A DNA stretch of 64,000 nt. Origin: Larimichthys crocea. Its lineage: Eukaryota; Chordata; Actinopteri; Sciaenidae. Position 1 is the stretch's first letter; each line of letters starts with the position of its first letter. The notes under the pieces were generated by a model. The model had not been told where the DNA came from and searched no databases. It saw only the letters and a program-made list of their open reading frames with translations. This document shows positions 34,069-50,559 of this stretch, in pieces. The DNA lies in assembly GCF_000972845.2 (NCBI RefSeq), contig NC_040033.1, positions 264,179-328,178 on the forward strand, given 5' to 3'. Both the position numbers and the translations under genes were made by a program.

Positions 34069-37981
<3,913 letters not shown>

Positions 37982-38815
37982 GGCCTCGAGCCAAGCGGCG
38001 TCACTCTGCCAGAACGCTTTTAAAATCCAGGAGGTGGAGAAAGAAAAAGCGTGATCGCTCCCTAAACCTCACCGTTGTATAGATCTAAACCAGACGAGGC
38101 GAACGTCCTCGAGTTTAGTCTAGAAGAGTCTTTGCTGAAATGTGGAAACGTTCCACGAAGTCTCTTCATGTAGAGTCGTGTGTCTTTGTGTAACATCATC
38201 GACGTCGGATAGAAACTCACTCTGCTCTCTGTTTTTTACCAAAACTCGAGACTAACAACATTTCCTCAGACGTTTTTCTGTCGCAGCTCTGTTTGGATGA
38301 ATAATCAACACAAAGTTTATCGGACATGAATGTCGATCATACAAATATATAACGGGACAGCCAGTACAACTCGCATTGTTTTAATAGGTAGTTTAGTTAG
38401 GAGCCTCGTTATCAGCACATTTTATTTATCATTGAGTGTTTGACACGTGATGATGGCTTTATTAACGTAAACATAGCCCTGTTAATGCAAACTGAGGATT
38501 TTGTTTCAGTGTAATATAGTTTGTTTGTTTTTTAAAGCAGCTGTTTTAGCTCTTGTGTTGGTGCTTCAGGTTCCAGACTGCATCATACCGTGTTTCTCTA
38601 AACTTGAACAAGAAGCTGATTTTTGTTTCGTTTGTTTGTTTGTTTATGCTTTCTTTTTTTTATTATTTTGGATAAAACGTCTGCATTACTTGTACAGAAA
38701 TGTGAATTACACCTACAAGTTCACGCCTGTATAAAAACTGTACAACAGAAAAATAAAATTAAAGACAAAGGGAAAATTAGATCGTTTGTCTCCGTGACTG
38801 CTGCAAATAAAGAGA
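37982..38815 (+). terminator. mynn 3' UTR with two polyadenylation signals
   Basis: AATAAA at 38752-38757 and at 38806-38811, both downstream of the mynn stop with no other gene between. Confidence 0.65.
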
Positions 38816-39640
38816 AATAAAGGATCATTAGTTCTGTAGATGATGGTTTAAATTTAATCTAGCATGTTTACTCAGACGGACAGATGTTCAAGGTGTTTCT
38901 ACGGTCGAATAATTCATAATTAACAGCAATTTAATTTGTTTAGTTTCAGCCTGGCAGCAGGTTTTCTTTACAGTTATTGTCAAAATATGAAATATAGTAT
39001 ATAAATGATAACGTTACATCACAGGAACATATTGTACTTTCAAATAACATTAAAACAAATTCATACACAAAAAAAATTGGCCAATTACATAGAAATTTTT
39101 ATCCATTTATATTACATAGGTTTGATAAAAATAACGAACAAACAATGTGAAACAAATAATTTTAAAGATTTATGTAATAGTGCTAATAAACTCAGTGTAC
39201 TTCCACTACACAATAGTGTAGCAGTAACCAGGTTTATGCATTCAATATTAATAAAGCCAATAGTTTGCCCAAACCCAACAGAGAAAATGAGTATTATTTA
39301 TTATGTACTAAATTATTATTTATTAGTATGATTACATGAATCTTATTACTTAAGTTACTTAACTTAAGTTTGTCAGTTAATTTATATTAAAACTATGTAA
39401 TTAATTTTTTTTCTGTGTAATTGAAGTAGCCAAAACATTTGAGTGTAGGCATTAAAAAAAATACAAAATATTAGGTTAATAACTGTAAATGTTGTGTTTT
39501 GAAATTGATGAATGTGGTTTTAAAATGTAAACATGTATGTTAATATTGACAATATAGAAGCGCTCTTGTGTTGTAAATTTACTATCCAGTTTTTTTTTTT
39601 AATTTCACATTGTTTTGCTTTTTTTTTAAAACTTCTTTTG
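38816..39640. other. intergenic AT-rich DNA between mynn and lrrc34
   Basis: No recognisable gene or repeat family. The 108-codon frame at 39005-39331 is AT-driven and has no visible domain. Confidence 0.5.
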
Positions 39641-39674
39641 GCCTTCGTGGGACGCCGTACCTCCACCTCATTTA

Positions 39675-39720
39675 TTTCCACGGCAACGCCAAACCGCCCC
39701 GCAGACGTTGCTATGGCCAC
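39675..39720 (+). promoter_or_regulatory. RFX X-box-like sites at the lrrc34 start
   Basis: GTTGCTATGGCCAC at 39707-39720 differs by one base from the palindromic X-box form GTTGCYATGGCAAC and overlaps the start codon (39713). A second half site reads ccacggcaacg at 39679-39689. RFX factors drive ciliary gene sets in vertebrates. Binding here is inference. Confidence 0.4.
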
Positions 39721-40850
39721 CGCAAACATTTCTGCGTGTCACGCAGCTGTCTGCGCAGAATATGCGATAAAAATAAACCCGCATGTTTCAGACGTGCTGG
39801 AGAAGACGACAGACACGGAGTGAGTTCATCAACATTAACCTAATTAACTGATTAATTATGTTAATGAGCTGGGCGTTAACTGTTAACGCGAAGCTAATTA
39901 ACTAGCTACCGGATGCTAATGTTGCCTTCAGGTGCTGCTGATTAATGTCGTAAATTTAAGCAGCGGTGAAAGTCATGCGTTCAATATTTTATTTGGCACT
40001 TTATCAACACATGCTGCTGAAGTACTAAAAGTAACTAGTAGAAATACGTAAAAATAAGTATTCAAGTAGCAATCACTGTACTCTAAACCACTGGTTCCCA
40101 AAGTGGGGGTCGGGACCCCCCCGGGGGACGCAAGATGATTTTCAGAAATAAAATAAAATTTAAAAACTTTTAGAAACATCATATTTTAGCTATAATTGTA
40201 AAAAACGAGAGCGTTGATTGTTATAAGCAGTGCACCTGAACGCAGCATGAGGTGTTCAGTTGTTGTGCACCTGAATGCAGCGTGAGTTGTGCAGTTGTTG
40301 TGCACCTGAATGCAGCATGAGTTGTGCAGTTGTTGTGCACCTGAACGCAGCATGAGTTGTGCAGTTGTTGTGCACCTGAACGCAGCAGGAGGTGTTCAGT
40401 TGTCGTGTGTTGGGCAGGTGTGTCACCTTGGAGCTGAGAGGAAACCACAGACTGAGGTGCGTTCAGCGGCTGGACGACCGAGACGTTCTCGCTCTCTCGA
40501 AATGTTTGAGGAGCAGCACGTGTGTGACAGGTGAGCAGTCAGGTGTATATGAACAACTCCACTCAGATGTTTATGAATATTTATTTATTTATCTATCAAC
40601 AGGTCTCGATGTCAGCTACAATAACATAACAGATGAAGGGGTTGGACACCTGGCTGACCTCTTACAGGTAAGCAGCGACGTGGTGACGTGATGAGTTATT
40701 ATTATAACATATATTATTATTATGATAACATAGAATATTCTGTTTACACCGAGCAGGAGGACAGCTCCGCTCTGACCTCCCTGGACCTGATGTTCAACGA
40801 CATCCTGACAGACGGAGCTGAAGTTCTGGCCCAGAGCCTGCGGGTTCATG

Positions 40851-40899
<49 letters not shown>

Positions 40900-43123
40900 A
40901 GTGCATTTCTCTGGGACTATTTCAAGCGGCGGATTAATCCACATTTTGTGCTCCAGTGTTTCCACATGGAGCCCAATTTAAACCCAAGTGGGCCCCAGAC
41001 CGGTCTAACTATAAATAACACACCTCCTCCATAGGATCCGTAATCCGCTCTGCCACAGAGTTTCTCGTCACACTCATGTCAGCTAAAGCAAAAGTCGGTG
41101 CTTCATTAGTATGTCTAGCTGTTCTGGTGTCTGTCTGTTAGTGATGCTGAGTATCATTCACCGTGAACACAAAGATCTCAATACAAAATACGATTTTTGA
41201 CAGAAAAACAAATGAACAAATCATCAAGAACTCCTCCCGTTTCATAAATCACGTCAATCCAGACATCAGCTGTACGAGTTTCTCACCTGGAGTTGAGAGG
41301 TCACGCCCAAATACAAACAGTCTTTTAATAACTTTATTTATAGAGCACCTTTAAAAAAGAGTCTTACAAAGTGTTTTACAGAGCAGCAGACTGAACAGAA
41401 GGACACACAGGAAGAGTAAATCAGATTCAAAGATGATAAAAGAACCAGATCAGAAGGCGGCTCTGTAAAAACGAGTTTTAAGATTCTGCGAGCCTCGTCT
41501 CCTCGGGCAGCTCGTTCCCGCCTGAGGATCTGAGGCTGCGAGCTTTTTGTAAACCGTCATGAAGCTGCTAAAGGAATCAGTAACAGACGACACTGTCTGC
41601 AGCAGGTGGAGGATTCGGTGTGGACCCTTTGGTGGGCCGGTTCTGGTTCTCTAGTGAGATGATACACACCAAATGTTTTGGTCTTGTCATGAGCTGTATT
41701 GATCTCTTCATCATCTCTCTCTCTCTCTGCAGTGTAACAGCACCTTGCTCTCTCTCAGACTGTCGGGTAATAAGATCGGGAACAGAGGAGCCATGCACCT
41801 GGCCAGCATGCTGCAGGTGAACGACTCCCTGAAGGAGCTGGAGCTGGACGCCTGCGACCTGGTGAACACACACAAACACACTCTGTGTCAGGCTGGCATC
41901 ATTTTTAAGTCCAATCACTGATTGTACTTTAAAAGTGAATCTTTATTTTGTGTTAATATCTTTGAACAATAAAGAGAAGTGGTTTGTTTTAGACTCAGGA
42001 TGCTGCCTCTGTCCCTGCAGGCCACTCAGAGTGTGATAGCGTTCGCCATCGCCTTGAAAAGCAACCGGACTCTTCGCTCTGTGGACATCAGCCGCCCTCT
42101 GCTCTTCAGCCACCAGGTACGAACACACACAGCGTCACAGACGTGATGCACGACTCCACCCTGAAGCTCTCTCCGTCTCGTCGGTCTCTCAGGAGGAGTG
42201 GGCGGTGCACTTCTCCGAGATGCTGCTGCTGAACAGCAGCCTGGTGGAGCTCCACCTGGGGAAGACGGGGATGACCGACACCGGGATGGAGAGGCTGACC
42301 GAAGGCCTGCGGCTCAACCGCAGCCTGCGCTACCTGGACCTGCGCTGGTAGGAACGGAGATCATCAGAACGTCGAGCTGCTCTGCTTTCTCCTCACCATC
42401 GCGCCTTTGTTGTCTGCAGTAACCGCGTGACTCGTGACGGCGTGCGTCACCTGGCCGAGACGCTGAAGCAGAACCCGACGCTGGAGGTCATAGATCTGTC
42501 GTCCAATCGGATTGAAGACGAAGGCGCCGTGCACCTGAGCGAGGCCGTCGCCTGGCCGGGCTGCGTCCTGAGAGAGTGAGTCCTCCACATTCAAACGTCT
42601 GAACCTTTCACCATTGATCCCCATATAACGAAGCACCGTCTGTGTCCGTCTGTCTGTCAGGCTGTCTGTCAGAAGTAACAACATCAGGACAGACGGTCTG
42701 CTGTCTTTGGCTCAGGCCATGACAGCGAACACGACTCTGAACCACATCTACATCTGGGGGAACCACCTGGATGAGCCGGTCTGCCAGGTAACACACACAC
42801 AAACACAAACACACACACACACACACACACACACTCTCATCACATCCCGTCAGTCCGTCATAATTACTCGAACTGCTTCCCGCTCTCAGGCCTTCAGAGA
42901 TCTCATCGCCAGCGGTCGCCTTCCCCCGGAGCAGACGGACGTGAGCGCGTACGAGGTGGACGGTCGCGTGTTTCTCGCCGAGGTCTTCCACACTTTGAGG
43001 CGACGCTATCACAGCGACACCTCCGACACCGCGACAGACCACGCCGACAATCCCGTCTCCGGCTCTCCGCCGCACGACGAGGAGAGTCCACGGCCTGTTC
43101 CTCTGCAGCCTCACACACACTGA
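39713..43123 (+). CDS. lrrc34: LRRC34, leucine-rich repeat-containing protein 34
   Basis: Ribonuclease-inhibitor-type LRR protein, reported as nucleolar in pluripotent cells and expressed in testis and ciliated cells. Exons: 39713-39819, 40418-40530, 40603-40667, 40757-40843, 41733-41861, 42021-42116, 42193-42347, 42420-42575, 42661-42787, 42890-43123 (stop TGA 43121), joining in frame to 422 residues, close to the human length. It starts MATANISACHAAVCAEYAIK. LRR units include GLDVSYNNITDEGVGHLADL, TSLDLMFNDILTDGAEVLAQ, LSLRLSGNKIGNRGAMHLAS, LVELHLGKTGMTDTGMERL, EVIDLSSNRIEDEGAVHLSE and LSVRSNNIRTDGLLSLAQAM. The non-repeat C-terminal part (YEVDGRVFLAEVFHTLRRRY) follows. All splice sites are GT-AG; gttcat after 40843 is the weakest donor. 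The gene lies 3' of mynn on the same strand and converges tail to tail with lrrc31. Confidence 0.93.
40089..40160 (+). mobile_element. hAT-type MITE terminus in lrrc34 intron 1
   Basis: ccactggttcccaaagtggg ggtcgggacccccc resembles the CAGNGGTTCCCAAA ends of non-autonomous hAT elements, followed by gcaagatgatttt, a frequent inner sequence. The other end is not identified. Confidence 0.5.
40231..40405 (+). repeat. 35-bp tandem repeat, five units, in lrrc34 intron 1
   Basis: Units start at 40231, 40266, 40301, 40336 and 40371 with tgcacctgaaygcagc, ending just before the acceptor of exon 40418. Confidence 0.93.
40851..40894 (+). repeat. (CA)n microsatellite
   Basis: About 22 CA units directly after lrrc34 exon 40757-40843. 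Confidence 0.95.
41315..41578 (+). mobile_element. retroelement 3' fragment in lrrc34 intron
   Basis: aactttatttatagagcacc, ttacaaagtgttttacagag and the inner cctcgggcagctcgttccc are typical of a teleost LINE/SINE 3' region as I remember it. It lies in the 889-bp intron 40844-41732; the remainder of the intron is unremarkable. Confidence 0.5.
42789..42836 (+). repeat. (CA)n microsatellite
   Basis: CA-rich tract directly after lrrc34 exon 42661-42787. Confidence 0.93.
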
Positions 43124-43701
43124 CACACACACACGTGAAAAAGAACAAAATAAACGATGCAAACAAGGAAAAGTGAAATAAGACGTCTGAACAATAAACT
43201 GACTGTGAGATTGTTTTAATCAGATGTACATCCTGTCTTATTTACAGTGTTTAGTAATAACGTAATAAGTTCATCACATATTTCATTAAACTTCATGTTA
43301 TTGTCTGATGTGTTGTAATCATCGTCCAAATCAAGAACAGAAACGTTCCTCTGCAGCTCTGAAACTTTTACTCTCGATCTTGAAATTATACATCGGACAT
43401 AAAAAATCATCTTTGGATCTGATCTGCAGCTTTTCATCCTATCACACACACACACACATTTTTTGTCCTCTGGCGGTCATGGCAGATTCTGCTGGAGGTT
43501 TTATTGACGGTGGTTTTCCACGTTTCATGGTGAGAAGTGTTGGGTCTCTGTAGATAATACAGACGACGGCCTAGACCTGCTCTGCCACCCTGCTGAAGAC
43601 TTTCTGAGGTGGAAGCCAGTTGGATTTTTACAGTTAGTTCATCGTGCCCTGTGTCTGCTGATCACAATATCAGGAAGGTGTGAGTGCTGGTAATCATGTG
43701 T
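43124..43701. terminator. converging 3' UTRs of lrrc34 and lrrc31
   Basis: Plus-strand AATAAA at 43149-43154 and 43193-43198 serve lrrc34. A minus-strand AATAAA (tttatt near 43500) could serve lrrc31. The two stop codons are only 578 bases apart. Confidence 0.6.
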
Positions 43702-44339
43702 CTACTCCTCAGGACGACTCTCCTCTGGGCTCTCCTGATTGGTCGCCGTAAACAGCAGCCCTGCATCTCTCTGAGGTGGATCCCACTCCAGCAGGACGCT
43801 CCTCTTCTTCAGGCAGTGACTCAGCTTCTTCCTGTCCTGAGAGCCGACCGTCCACCGCTGCACGGCCAGGCGAGTCAGCGCGGGCAGCCGGGGCAGAGCG
43901 GAGAGCAGCGGCGGCAGCCAGGCCGAGCAGGGAGCAGAGGTGGACGGCCTCAGGCTGAGGTCGACGTCCTGCAGCGAGCTCAGGCCTCCTGCTGAGAACA
44001 GGCTGGACCAGCCTTCATCACCGACCGAGCCGTTGTAGGACAGATCCAACACCCGCAGAGAGGACAGACAGCCACGCCTGCACACGGCGGCTGCACGGGA
44101 CAAAGATGATCAGAAATAATACAATTAATGGTAATTAATAATAAACCTGTGTGTGTGTGTCTGTGTGTGTGTGTGTTACCTAGGTGACGCAGGTCATCAG
44201 TGGTGAGCTCACAGCTGCTGAGGCGGAGCTCCACGATGACTGACGGCTGCAGAGCGTCCAGGAGGAGCGCCAAGCGACCACCAACCACTTTACACCAGGA
44301 AACATCCAAACTGTGGAGGTACGGCACGGCCAGAGCTGT

Positions 44340-44382
<43 letters not shown>

Positions 44383-47300
44383 TGGGCCTTATTGACCTGG
44401 TCTGGAGGAGTTCAGGGTCCAACAAAGGCCCTCGGAGATGTGGACACTAAATACTTCTACCCCTGCAGTACTCAGTAGTATCAGGTAGTAGTAGTACTAG
44501 CAGTATCAGTGTGTGTGTGTGTACCGAGGGCAGTGAAGGACTCCTCGTTCAGGCTGCAGCTGTTGAGCGGCAGACGCCTCATCTGCGTCAGAGGGAGGGC
44601 GGAGACCATCGAGTGGACCACGCCCCCTGTCTCCTTATTGGACGACACGTTCAGGTCCGTCAGCGCCGTCAGAGAGGGAAGCACCTGGACTGGAGGTAAA
44701 GAGTCACATGACTCATGATCGGTTCAGTTCAGTCTGAGGATTCAGTGTTCACACACACACACACTCACTCAGGGCTTCCAGGTCGGGGCGTGTCAGACAG
44801 CAGAGGTGAAGGTCGAGGCTCTCCAGGTGTGTGAGGTGAACCAGGTGGACGGTGAGGCGGTTCAGTCCTCCGGACAGACTTTTGTTACAGGACAGGTCCA
44901 GCTCTCGCACTGAGGGGAGGCAGCAGAGAGAACCACCTGCAGGACAGCAGACGGACAATCAGACATGTAAACATTGAACAGTTTGATGTGTTGCCGTGTT
45001 GGCGTGAGCTCAGACCAGCTGCTCACCTGGTTTCATTTTCCTCTCTCGCCTTTTTTATTTTAAAACGTGCAAAGTATCGAGTTTGTCAAACTCTTTGCAG
45101 ACGATGTGGTTCTATTCGTATGAAACAGCAGAGACACCAAACTGCACGTCTATTGACAGAAAACAGTAGATCTCCTACCGAGAGCATCGAGGCCGTCCGG
45201 CGTCAGACCGCAGGCGTGTAATCGAAGCGTGGTGACGGAGGCGGCGTGAGAGAGAGAGGAGGCCAGCGCCGTGAAGCCGCCAACGTCAACTTCCTGTGTG
45301 AGCTGAGGATTACAGGAAACGTCCAACACACCGAGTCTGGGGAGAGCAGACACGACTCCTCCTGAGAGGGACACACAGGTTTCTAAATATTATGTTCTGT
45401 GGGCAGTGGCATCATGGGAAATGTAGGAAAATAGATCTGACATAGAAACAGATAGAAGAGGTCGCCGTATCCACTAATTATTCAATATTTATGGAAGTGT
45501 GAATAAGTCGGTACCCAGTAGAGTAGCATCGGCCGCAGTGAGCTGGCAGGCCACAAGGTGGAGCTCCCTCAGTGGTGGATGAAAGTTACCCAGCAGGCTT
45601 TGCAAAGCGCCGCCGCCACCGACGCCACTGTTCCAGGATAAATCAAGGATCTCCAAGAGAGGCACGCAGCTGAGAGCTTCACCTACACAAACACACACAG
45701 ACTCACACTATGAACAATATTTGTAATATTATATTTGTAGCCTTTAAATGTCACCAAGGAGAGCTTCAATTATTTTATTATTTTTGCAATTAATCGATGA
45801 ATCGTTGGTTTATAACTTGTCAGAAAATATTTTTTTGATGTTGATTTATCTGGACTAAGGTCTAAAAACCTGAAGACATTTAGTTTGTTCTGATGTAGAG
45901 CAAGACAACGCAGCAAAACCTCAAGTTTCAGAAGTCAGAACCATCAAATGTTTGATAATAAATGACCTAAAAGAATAAATCAATTCATCTTCATACTACA
46001 CGATCTGTCCAAAGATATAAGTGGTTGTAACTGGATAATATTCTGTGTTATCGAAATGGTTACTGGTCGTCGTCACCCACCCAGTGCGGCGATGTCATCA
46101 GCGCTCAGCCTACAGCTGCAGAGCCTCAGCGCTCGGATCCCGCCCACGTGCTGGAGGTGAGAGGTCAGCGCTTTCAGACATCCGCCAATCAGCTCGTTCC
46201 AGGAGACGTCCACCTCCTCCAGCTGGGGGAGAAACTGGAGCAACGTCGCTGAGGGAACGAGAAGAAGAAGGAAGATGACAACTGTTATGGAGTTTTCTCT
46301 CCTGAGGTTACACGAGGTCCCGTGTGGGCCTCGAGGTCCCGTGTGGGCCTTGAGGTCCCGTGTGGGCCTTGAGGTCCCGTGTGGGCCTTGAGGTCCCGTG
46401 TGGGCCTTGAGGTCCCGTGTGGGCCTTGAGGTCCTCAGCAGTATTAGTTGTTTGTCTTTGGTTGGGAACAGTAGGTGCCAGTCTATCTCAACACTGTGGT
46501 GTCCAGGGTCACAGAGACCTGTTGCTGCCTTCATAGACATAATAGATAGCTTGTTGTTGACGGTCCAATCTGCGTAAACAGACATCTGTGTCTCCAGACT
46601 AGAACATGCTGACAATAACACCTCCATGGGTAAAGACATTCTCTGTGACTCATTCTGGGCGTGTAGTATTTGTGGTGTTATCTTGGGGTTTAAAGTCGAT
46701 CCACCAGGATGAGTTGGGCAGAATGTGAGACCGACTCAGGCACTTCTGATGAACTTTGAGAGTGTCTCTAATTCTCCTTGGCCAAGCGTCAATAAATAAT
46801 ACAGCATAAGTCAGAGGCTCCTGAACACTTTCTGAACTCCTGACCATTGACCTTTGACTTCAGCAACTTCTCCACAACAATAGCGATGCCGTCAACAGAC
46901 ATAAATGTTGGAGGCTGCTTTTAGAGCAGCGGTTAGACATCTGGTGGTTTGATACATTCCTGCTATGGAAAAGACCTGATGTTCTCAGACTTTCTGCTTG
47001 TAACCCCCTAAAAAACAAAGCAACATCAACTCACGTCCTCGTCACCTGTAAAGGCCTCGTACGTGATCTGAAACACTCTTTTCTCACAGTGGGATTCAGC
47101 TGTGTGAACCACAGGCTGTATAAAAACATGGATGTAAGTATCAGTGACGTCACCCTGAAGAGATGTCGTGCAGCTCAGAGCGTGGTGGCGAAAATGGACA
47201 ATGAGGTGGAGCATGGATGGAGCTGAGGCAGACACCCACTTTACTGAGTGAGGAGCAGAAATAAGTTTATTCTACTTTCCCCTCCCGTTAATCGCCTTGT

Positions 47301-48857
47301 GACCTCTTGTCGGAGCCCTGACCCCAAGGTTGGGAACCACGATGTAACTACTCGAGTCTTATTTGGTCTGATATCAGGTTGGAAATAAAATTTAGATCTT
47401 AACGAGACACTAAACTGCTTCAAACAGTGCGGCATGTTCACTCAGATGACTTCAGTCGTTATTTAAAGTATTTACTGCATCACATGCAGGTTGCACGCCG
47501 GTTATCGGATCACAACAGAAACACAGACACAAACACCGTACGGTCAGGATCACAGTAACTGTATCCACCTAGCTCCAGCAGGTCTGTAGCAGTGAGGTCG
47601 CAGTGAGCCAGGCTGAGGCGGCTGCTGTCGGCTTTCTTGCCGAGCCTCTGCAGGAAGAGAGACACTCGACCCCAGCCGACGTCCCGCTCGCTCTCCGCCG
47701 CCTCAGCGGCACCTGAAACACAAACAGGAGTTTGACCTTTGACCCCCGCAGCTTCGACATCCTCATCACATGAGGATCATCTGAAGTTTCAGAGCTCTGT
47801 GTTAAATCACGACAACCTGAGCCGGGTCCTCTCTCCTCCGCCTCCCCGTCCTCGGGGATCCCCGTCCGGTCTGACGTCCAGGACAGGAGGCGTCCCAGCG
47901 GCTTCCTGTCGGACGCTGTGCGCTTCCTGCGGATTTGGTTCATGATGACGTCGAGAGGGGAACGCCGCTGGTTGCCGCTGTCCCGCCCACGCTGTCCATC
48001 TGACCAATGAGAGACAGGAGAAGATAAAACCATTAAAATAAACGATAATCTGAAGAGATTTTTTTAAAGCGATGGGTTATTAATGTTTCTCCGTGTTGTC
48101 TCCTTTAATAGCAGAGACCATCAGCTTCCTGTTGAACCACTTAAATGTACAATTAGGATGATTTCACTGGTTTATTCATCCCTGCAGGAGAAATCTGATG
48201 TTTCAAATCAGATAAAAAAAAACATGAGAGAACTATATCAAAGAGCAGAGTTCATTAAAAGTGAAGGGAGGAGAGTCAAAGAGGGATTTCTTAAGTCTGC
48301 CATCTAATAACAGTTACAGTTATTGAAATAGTTACATAAGTCTGAAGGTCGTTGACATAAATTAAAGACAGGTTGGTCAGAACAGAGTTCATTTTGTTGA
48401 TTAGGTACAGAAATATAATGTGTTGTGTATTAAATTAGAGTTGTGTAACTTAAGGCATCACATGTCTGTTCTTTACGGGAATCTACCGTAAATCTCATTA
48501 AAATGTTTAAACGATGACATTTTAATAACAAACCGACGTGGAAAAAAAAGTCTTTTGATTTAAGGGAAATCTTAAAAGTTTTGATTTTCAGTGAGGAAAG
48601 GAAGTATTCAGGTACCTCACTTAAGTAAAAGTATTCTGTTACAGAGTACAATAAGAGGATTTTACTGTTTCAGCTGCTTCAGGTGGAGCAGCTCTTCACT
48701 TTGTCTCATATTTGTATAAACTTCACGTGTTTGTGCAGAAATCTAAAGCTGTCACATAAAAACTACAATATCTCCCTCTGGAGTAAGTAAAAGTACCTCA
48801 GACCTGTACTTTGGTAGGAATCACTCTGTGGTTGCTCTGCTCACCTGGAGAGTCCAT
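43702..48857 (-). CDS. lrrc31: LRRC31, leucine-rich repeat-containing protein 31
   Basis: LRR protein; in mammals linked to epithelial barrier function. Minus-strand exons in order: 48857-48845 (ATG GAC TCT CCA G), 47999-47817, 47712-47569, 46248-46081, 45682-45515, 45361-45179, 44936-44769, 44689-44525, 44335-44180, 44090-43702 (stop TAG 43704-43702). They join in frame to 578 residues (human 552). The Ser/Arg-rich N-terminus (SPLDVIMNQIRRKRTASDRK) is followed by VSLFLQRLGKKADSSRLSLA. Seven near-identical-length exons (156-183 nt) then each encode one double LRR unit with LE(I/V)LDLSWN...VGG and ELxLxxCxLTxxDxxxLG. The C-terminal LRVLDLSYNGSVGDEGW and VDLSLRPS match LRRC31. All splice sites are GT-AG. 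The last 20 residues differ from mammals. Next to lrrc34, as in human 3q26.2. Confidence 0.92.
44341..44380 (+). repeat. (CA)n microsatellite in lrrc31 intron
   Basis: About 20 CA units just upstream (on the minus strand) of the acceptor of exon 44335-44180. Confidence 0.95.
46314..46434 (+). repeat. 19-bp tandem repeat, six units, in lrrc31 intron
   Basis: Six near-perfect copies of gaggtcccgtgtgggcctt from 46314, plus a partial seventh. It lies in the 1320-bp intron 46249-47568. The minus-strand frame through it (GPHGTSRPTRDLKAHT repeats) is intronic. Confidence 0.95.
47300..47345 (-). mobile_element. hAT-type MITE terminus in lrrc31 intron
   Basis: gaccccaaggttgggaaccac is the complement of a hAT-like GTGGTTCCCAACCTTGGGGTC end. 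The rest of the intron (46435-47299) shows no recognisable feature. Confidence 0.45.
48000..48844 (-). other. lrrc31 intron 1
   Basis: 845-bp intron. 48590-48680 and 48775-48815 (cttaagtaaaagtattctgt, gtaaaagtacctcag) resemble the acttaagtaaaagtac-type dispersed repeat that is clearer at 49100-49610. Confidence 0.6.
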
Positions 48858-49099
48858 GTTAAGAGTCTGAAGCTCCAAAACAAAAATCAGCTGATTGCTC
48901 TGTGTGTCTGTGGCGGTGCGTTCACGGTCCGACCGTGAAGAAAACAACAAATCAGATCAGCTGCTCCGGATCATCGGATCTTCCCTGCAGCTCCAAAAAC
49001 TCGTCTTTCTGTTTGCGCTCTCTCAAACTCGGAGTTTACCACCTGCGTGACGTCACGTCCCGTGCTCATCAGGTGCCGGATAATCCCGGAAACGCGACG

Positions 49100-49612
49100 A
49101 CACCTTTAGTAAACATGAATCCAGTAAGTGTAAAAGTACTCTGTTACTTTTCCCACTTAAGTAAGAGTACACAAGTATAATCATCCAAATGAAACTGAGG
49201 GTATATATATATATATAATATGTGTTGTGTGTGTCTATATGTGTATATATATATATATATATTATATTATTTATATTATATATATATTAATATTATATAT
49301 ATTCTATATATGATAATATATATCGATATATATATCGTATCTATATATAGATATATATATATTTCTACCAATATATATATATAATATATCTTATATTTAT
49401 TGTTATTTTATTTTGTAGTACTATCCTGCATCTGCAAATAAAGTTATCAAATAAATGTAAGAGTATGTACCTCTGAATTGTACTAAAGTAGAAGTACACT
49501 ATCTAAGTAAAGTATGTGAGTATGAGCAAAGTAGAGTAGAGTTTTAAAGTACTTTTAAAACTGCTTTAATGTAGTTGAGTACATGTGCATGGTAACTTTC
49601 CACCACTGGACT
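49100..49612 (-). mobile_element. dispersed MITE-like repeat ending ccaccactgg, with internal (TA)n
   Basis: Left part 49120-49195 (agtactctgttacttttccc, cttaagtaagagtacac), a (TA)n-rich block 49200-49395, and right part 49440-49612 (aaagtagaagtacactatct, ttgagtacatgtgcatggta, ctttccaccactgg). The end CAGTGGTGGAAAG with aagtac-rich interior is a widespread teleost repeat as I remember it. Confidence 0.6.
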
Positions 49613-49689
49613 TTTATTTTGAAGGACATCTAGCATGGATCCTTGTAGGATTTAAATGTATTTTTATAATAAATGTGAAATAATTAAAG

Positions 49690-50000
49690 AGCTTGTCGCC
49701 TCACAGCAGGAAGGTTCCTGGTCTGAACCTCGGGTGGAGGAGCTGTGGTGGTGGTGGGACTCCAGCCTCCACCCGGAAACCTGCACTGCACAGGTTAATT
49801 GACCTTTTTCACAGCAGGTAAACTCAGGTGATGATGCTGATTAAGTAGAGTCAGGGTGCTGCTGCACTAAATGGAATGGAACCTTAATGCGTATTATTGG
49901 AAACACCTGAGTTCACCTGACTGCGTCAGTCAGTCTGTGACTCCAACTTGTCTGTAGGTGTGAATGGTTGAATGAGTGGAGCAGCTGATGGTGCACACCT
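49690..50000 (+). repeat. dispersed teleost repeat fragment
   Basis: gtcgcctcacagcaggaagg, cacaggttaattgacc and tctgtaggtgtgaatggttg are pieces of a common fish repeat recalled from memory. The remainder to 50560 holds nothing recognisable. Confidence 0.5.
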
Positions 50001-50559
50001 CAACACCTCCGTCCTCCTGGCAGCTTCCTGCAGGTGTGTGGTGAGGGACTCCACCGACCCGGTCCACGGACTGTTTGACCCCCTTCACTCAGGTAAGAGG
50101 CTGCAGAGACTGATGGATCTTTGTCTCACATGCTGCACTCCTGTTGTTACTGTTACTGTTAATTCTAGACTGTGTGCACGTCGCCGGTCCTGAGGACTCG
50201 TTTAGTTTCATGTGTAAACATGCAAATGACAAATAAACCTCGATGAAGCTGAAGCATGAAAACATCAAACTGGTAACTGAGGTTCAAGATAACGTGTTCA
50301 ACAGCACGAGCTGAGTGGAGAAATATTTCATATTTTTGCTTTTAGAATTAAAGTTACTTACAAAAATGTGGATTATTTCTTTTGTGGATTTGTCAGATAA
50401 ATCATTTTTAATCTTGAAACAAATTAAAGTTGATAATTTTGTTACTTTTTATCTACAATTTGCTTGAAGTGATAAATTCCAAACTCTGTGGAGTGATCTG
50501 ATCTCGTGATGTTCGACGTGTCGAGGCGTGAATGGAACAAACAGACGTCGGAGGCGAGC

